From contig NMRB01000906.1 in the NCBI GenBank assembly GCA_002633025.1, positions 183,346-247,345 on the forward strand: 64,000 nt of DNA. The letters are read 5' to 3'. Source of the stretch: Notospermus geniculatus (taxonomy: Eukaryota > Nemertea > Pilidiophora > Heteronemertea > Lineidae). Within the stretch, counting starts at the first letter, position 1. Each line of letters starts with the position of its first letter. A model generated the notes under the pieces. It worked only from the letters and a program-made list of their open reading frames with translations, was not told the DNA's origin and searched no databases. The position numbers were made by a program, and so were the translations under genes. Shown piece after piece: positions 63,807 to 64,000 of the stretch.

Positions 63807-63911
63807 CTTCAATCTTCAATCTTCAAGCTTGAAGTAGAACTTCAATCTTCAAGCTTGAACTAACTCCGACTTCAATCTTCAAGCTTGAACCACCAACTTC
63901 AATATTGAAGC
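63807..63911. repeat. Tandem palindromic minisatellite CTTCAATCTTCAAGCTTGAA
   Basis: CTTCAATCTTCAAGCTTGAA recurs about every 32-36 bp, three clear copies and a fourth with AATATTGAAG. Each unit contains the hairpin TTCAAGCTTGAA. Confidence 0.8.
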
Positions 63912-64000
63912 CAGACAAATCATTCCAATTTATGAGTTATATCGACCTTAATCCCTAAGAAATTGCAAAATTTAGTGTTCGATATGTTTAATATGATCCA

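Overview
The window looks like repeat-dense non-coding DNA from an invertebrate animal genome, most likely marine. No open reading frame encodes a protein family I recognise; the longest are under 200 codons. Nearly every long ORF overlaps a tandem repeat or an inverted repeat. The palindromes TACATGTA and TAGGCCTA recur throughout, many repeats carry Pol III A and B boxes, and the rest is mostly foldback (MITE-like) elements and minisatellites. Two single N characters (13376, 41021) suggest a draft assembly. I cannot name the species; amphioxus, echinoderm, hemichordate or mollusc would all fit.

Layout. 1-10740 is a tandem segmental duplication: copy 1 (1-4738, cut by the window edge) and copy 2 (4937-10740) align closely, but each has gained private insertions. 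The most striking difference is one TA site that holds two different foldback elements in the two copies (817-965 and 6139-6295). 10741-17000 holds duplicated blocks, a TTAA-flanked MITE, other MITEs and a 490-bp repeat whose inverted partner lies 27 kb away. 17000-35300 has more foldbacks, minisatellites (22.5 and 27.1 kb), SINE pieces, a 229-bp tandem duplication and a compound inverted/tandem block at 33.9-34.4 kb. 35300-48200 contains a SINE with a clean 14-bp target duplication, a 554-bp inverted-repeat element rich in GGATATCC-type motifs, a MITE nested in a minisatellite, and a 542-bp element with an 8-bp target duplication. 48200-64000 has a head-to-head palindrome with a hammerhead-ribozyme-like core, a low-complexity Pro/Asp/Gln-like tract, a 571-bp TIR element, a 559-bp element with mariner-like ends, and a SINE cluster at 60.8-62.4 kb.

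Best candidates for new biology. (1) Foldback elements in at least four unrelated interior families share about 12 bp of terminal sequence (TA-GGGAGGTTT... or TA-GTGAGTTTA...), with ten copies here; three copies of one family are exactly 149 bp. (2) One MITE family has been invaded three times independently inside its hairpin loop. (3) A repeat carries CUGANGA / stem II / GAAA and a stem III-like hairpin. (4) Two sites on the + strand look like recursive splice sites (34586/34587 and 53743/53744), which would place the window inside a very long intron. All of these come from reading by eye; no alignment or database search was run.
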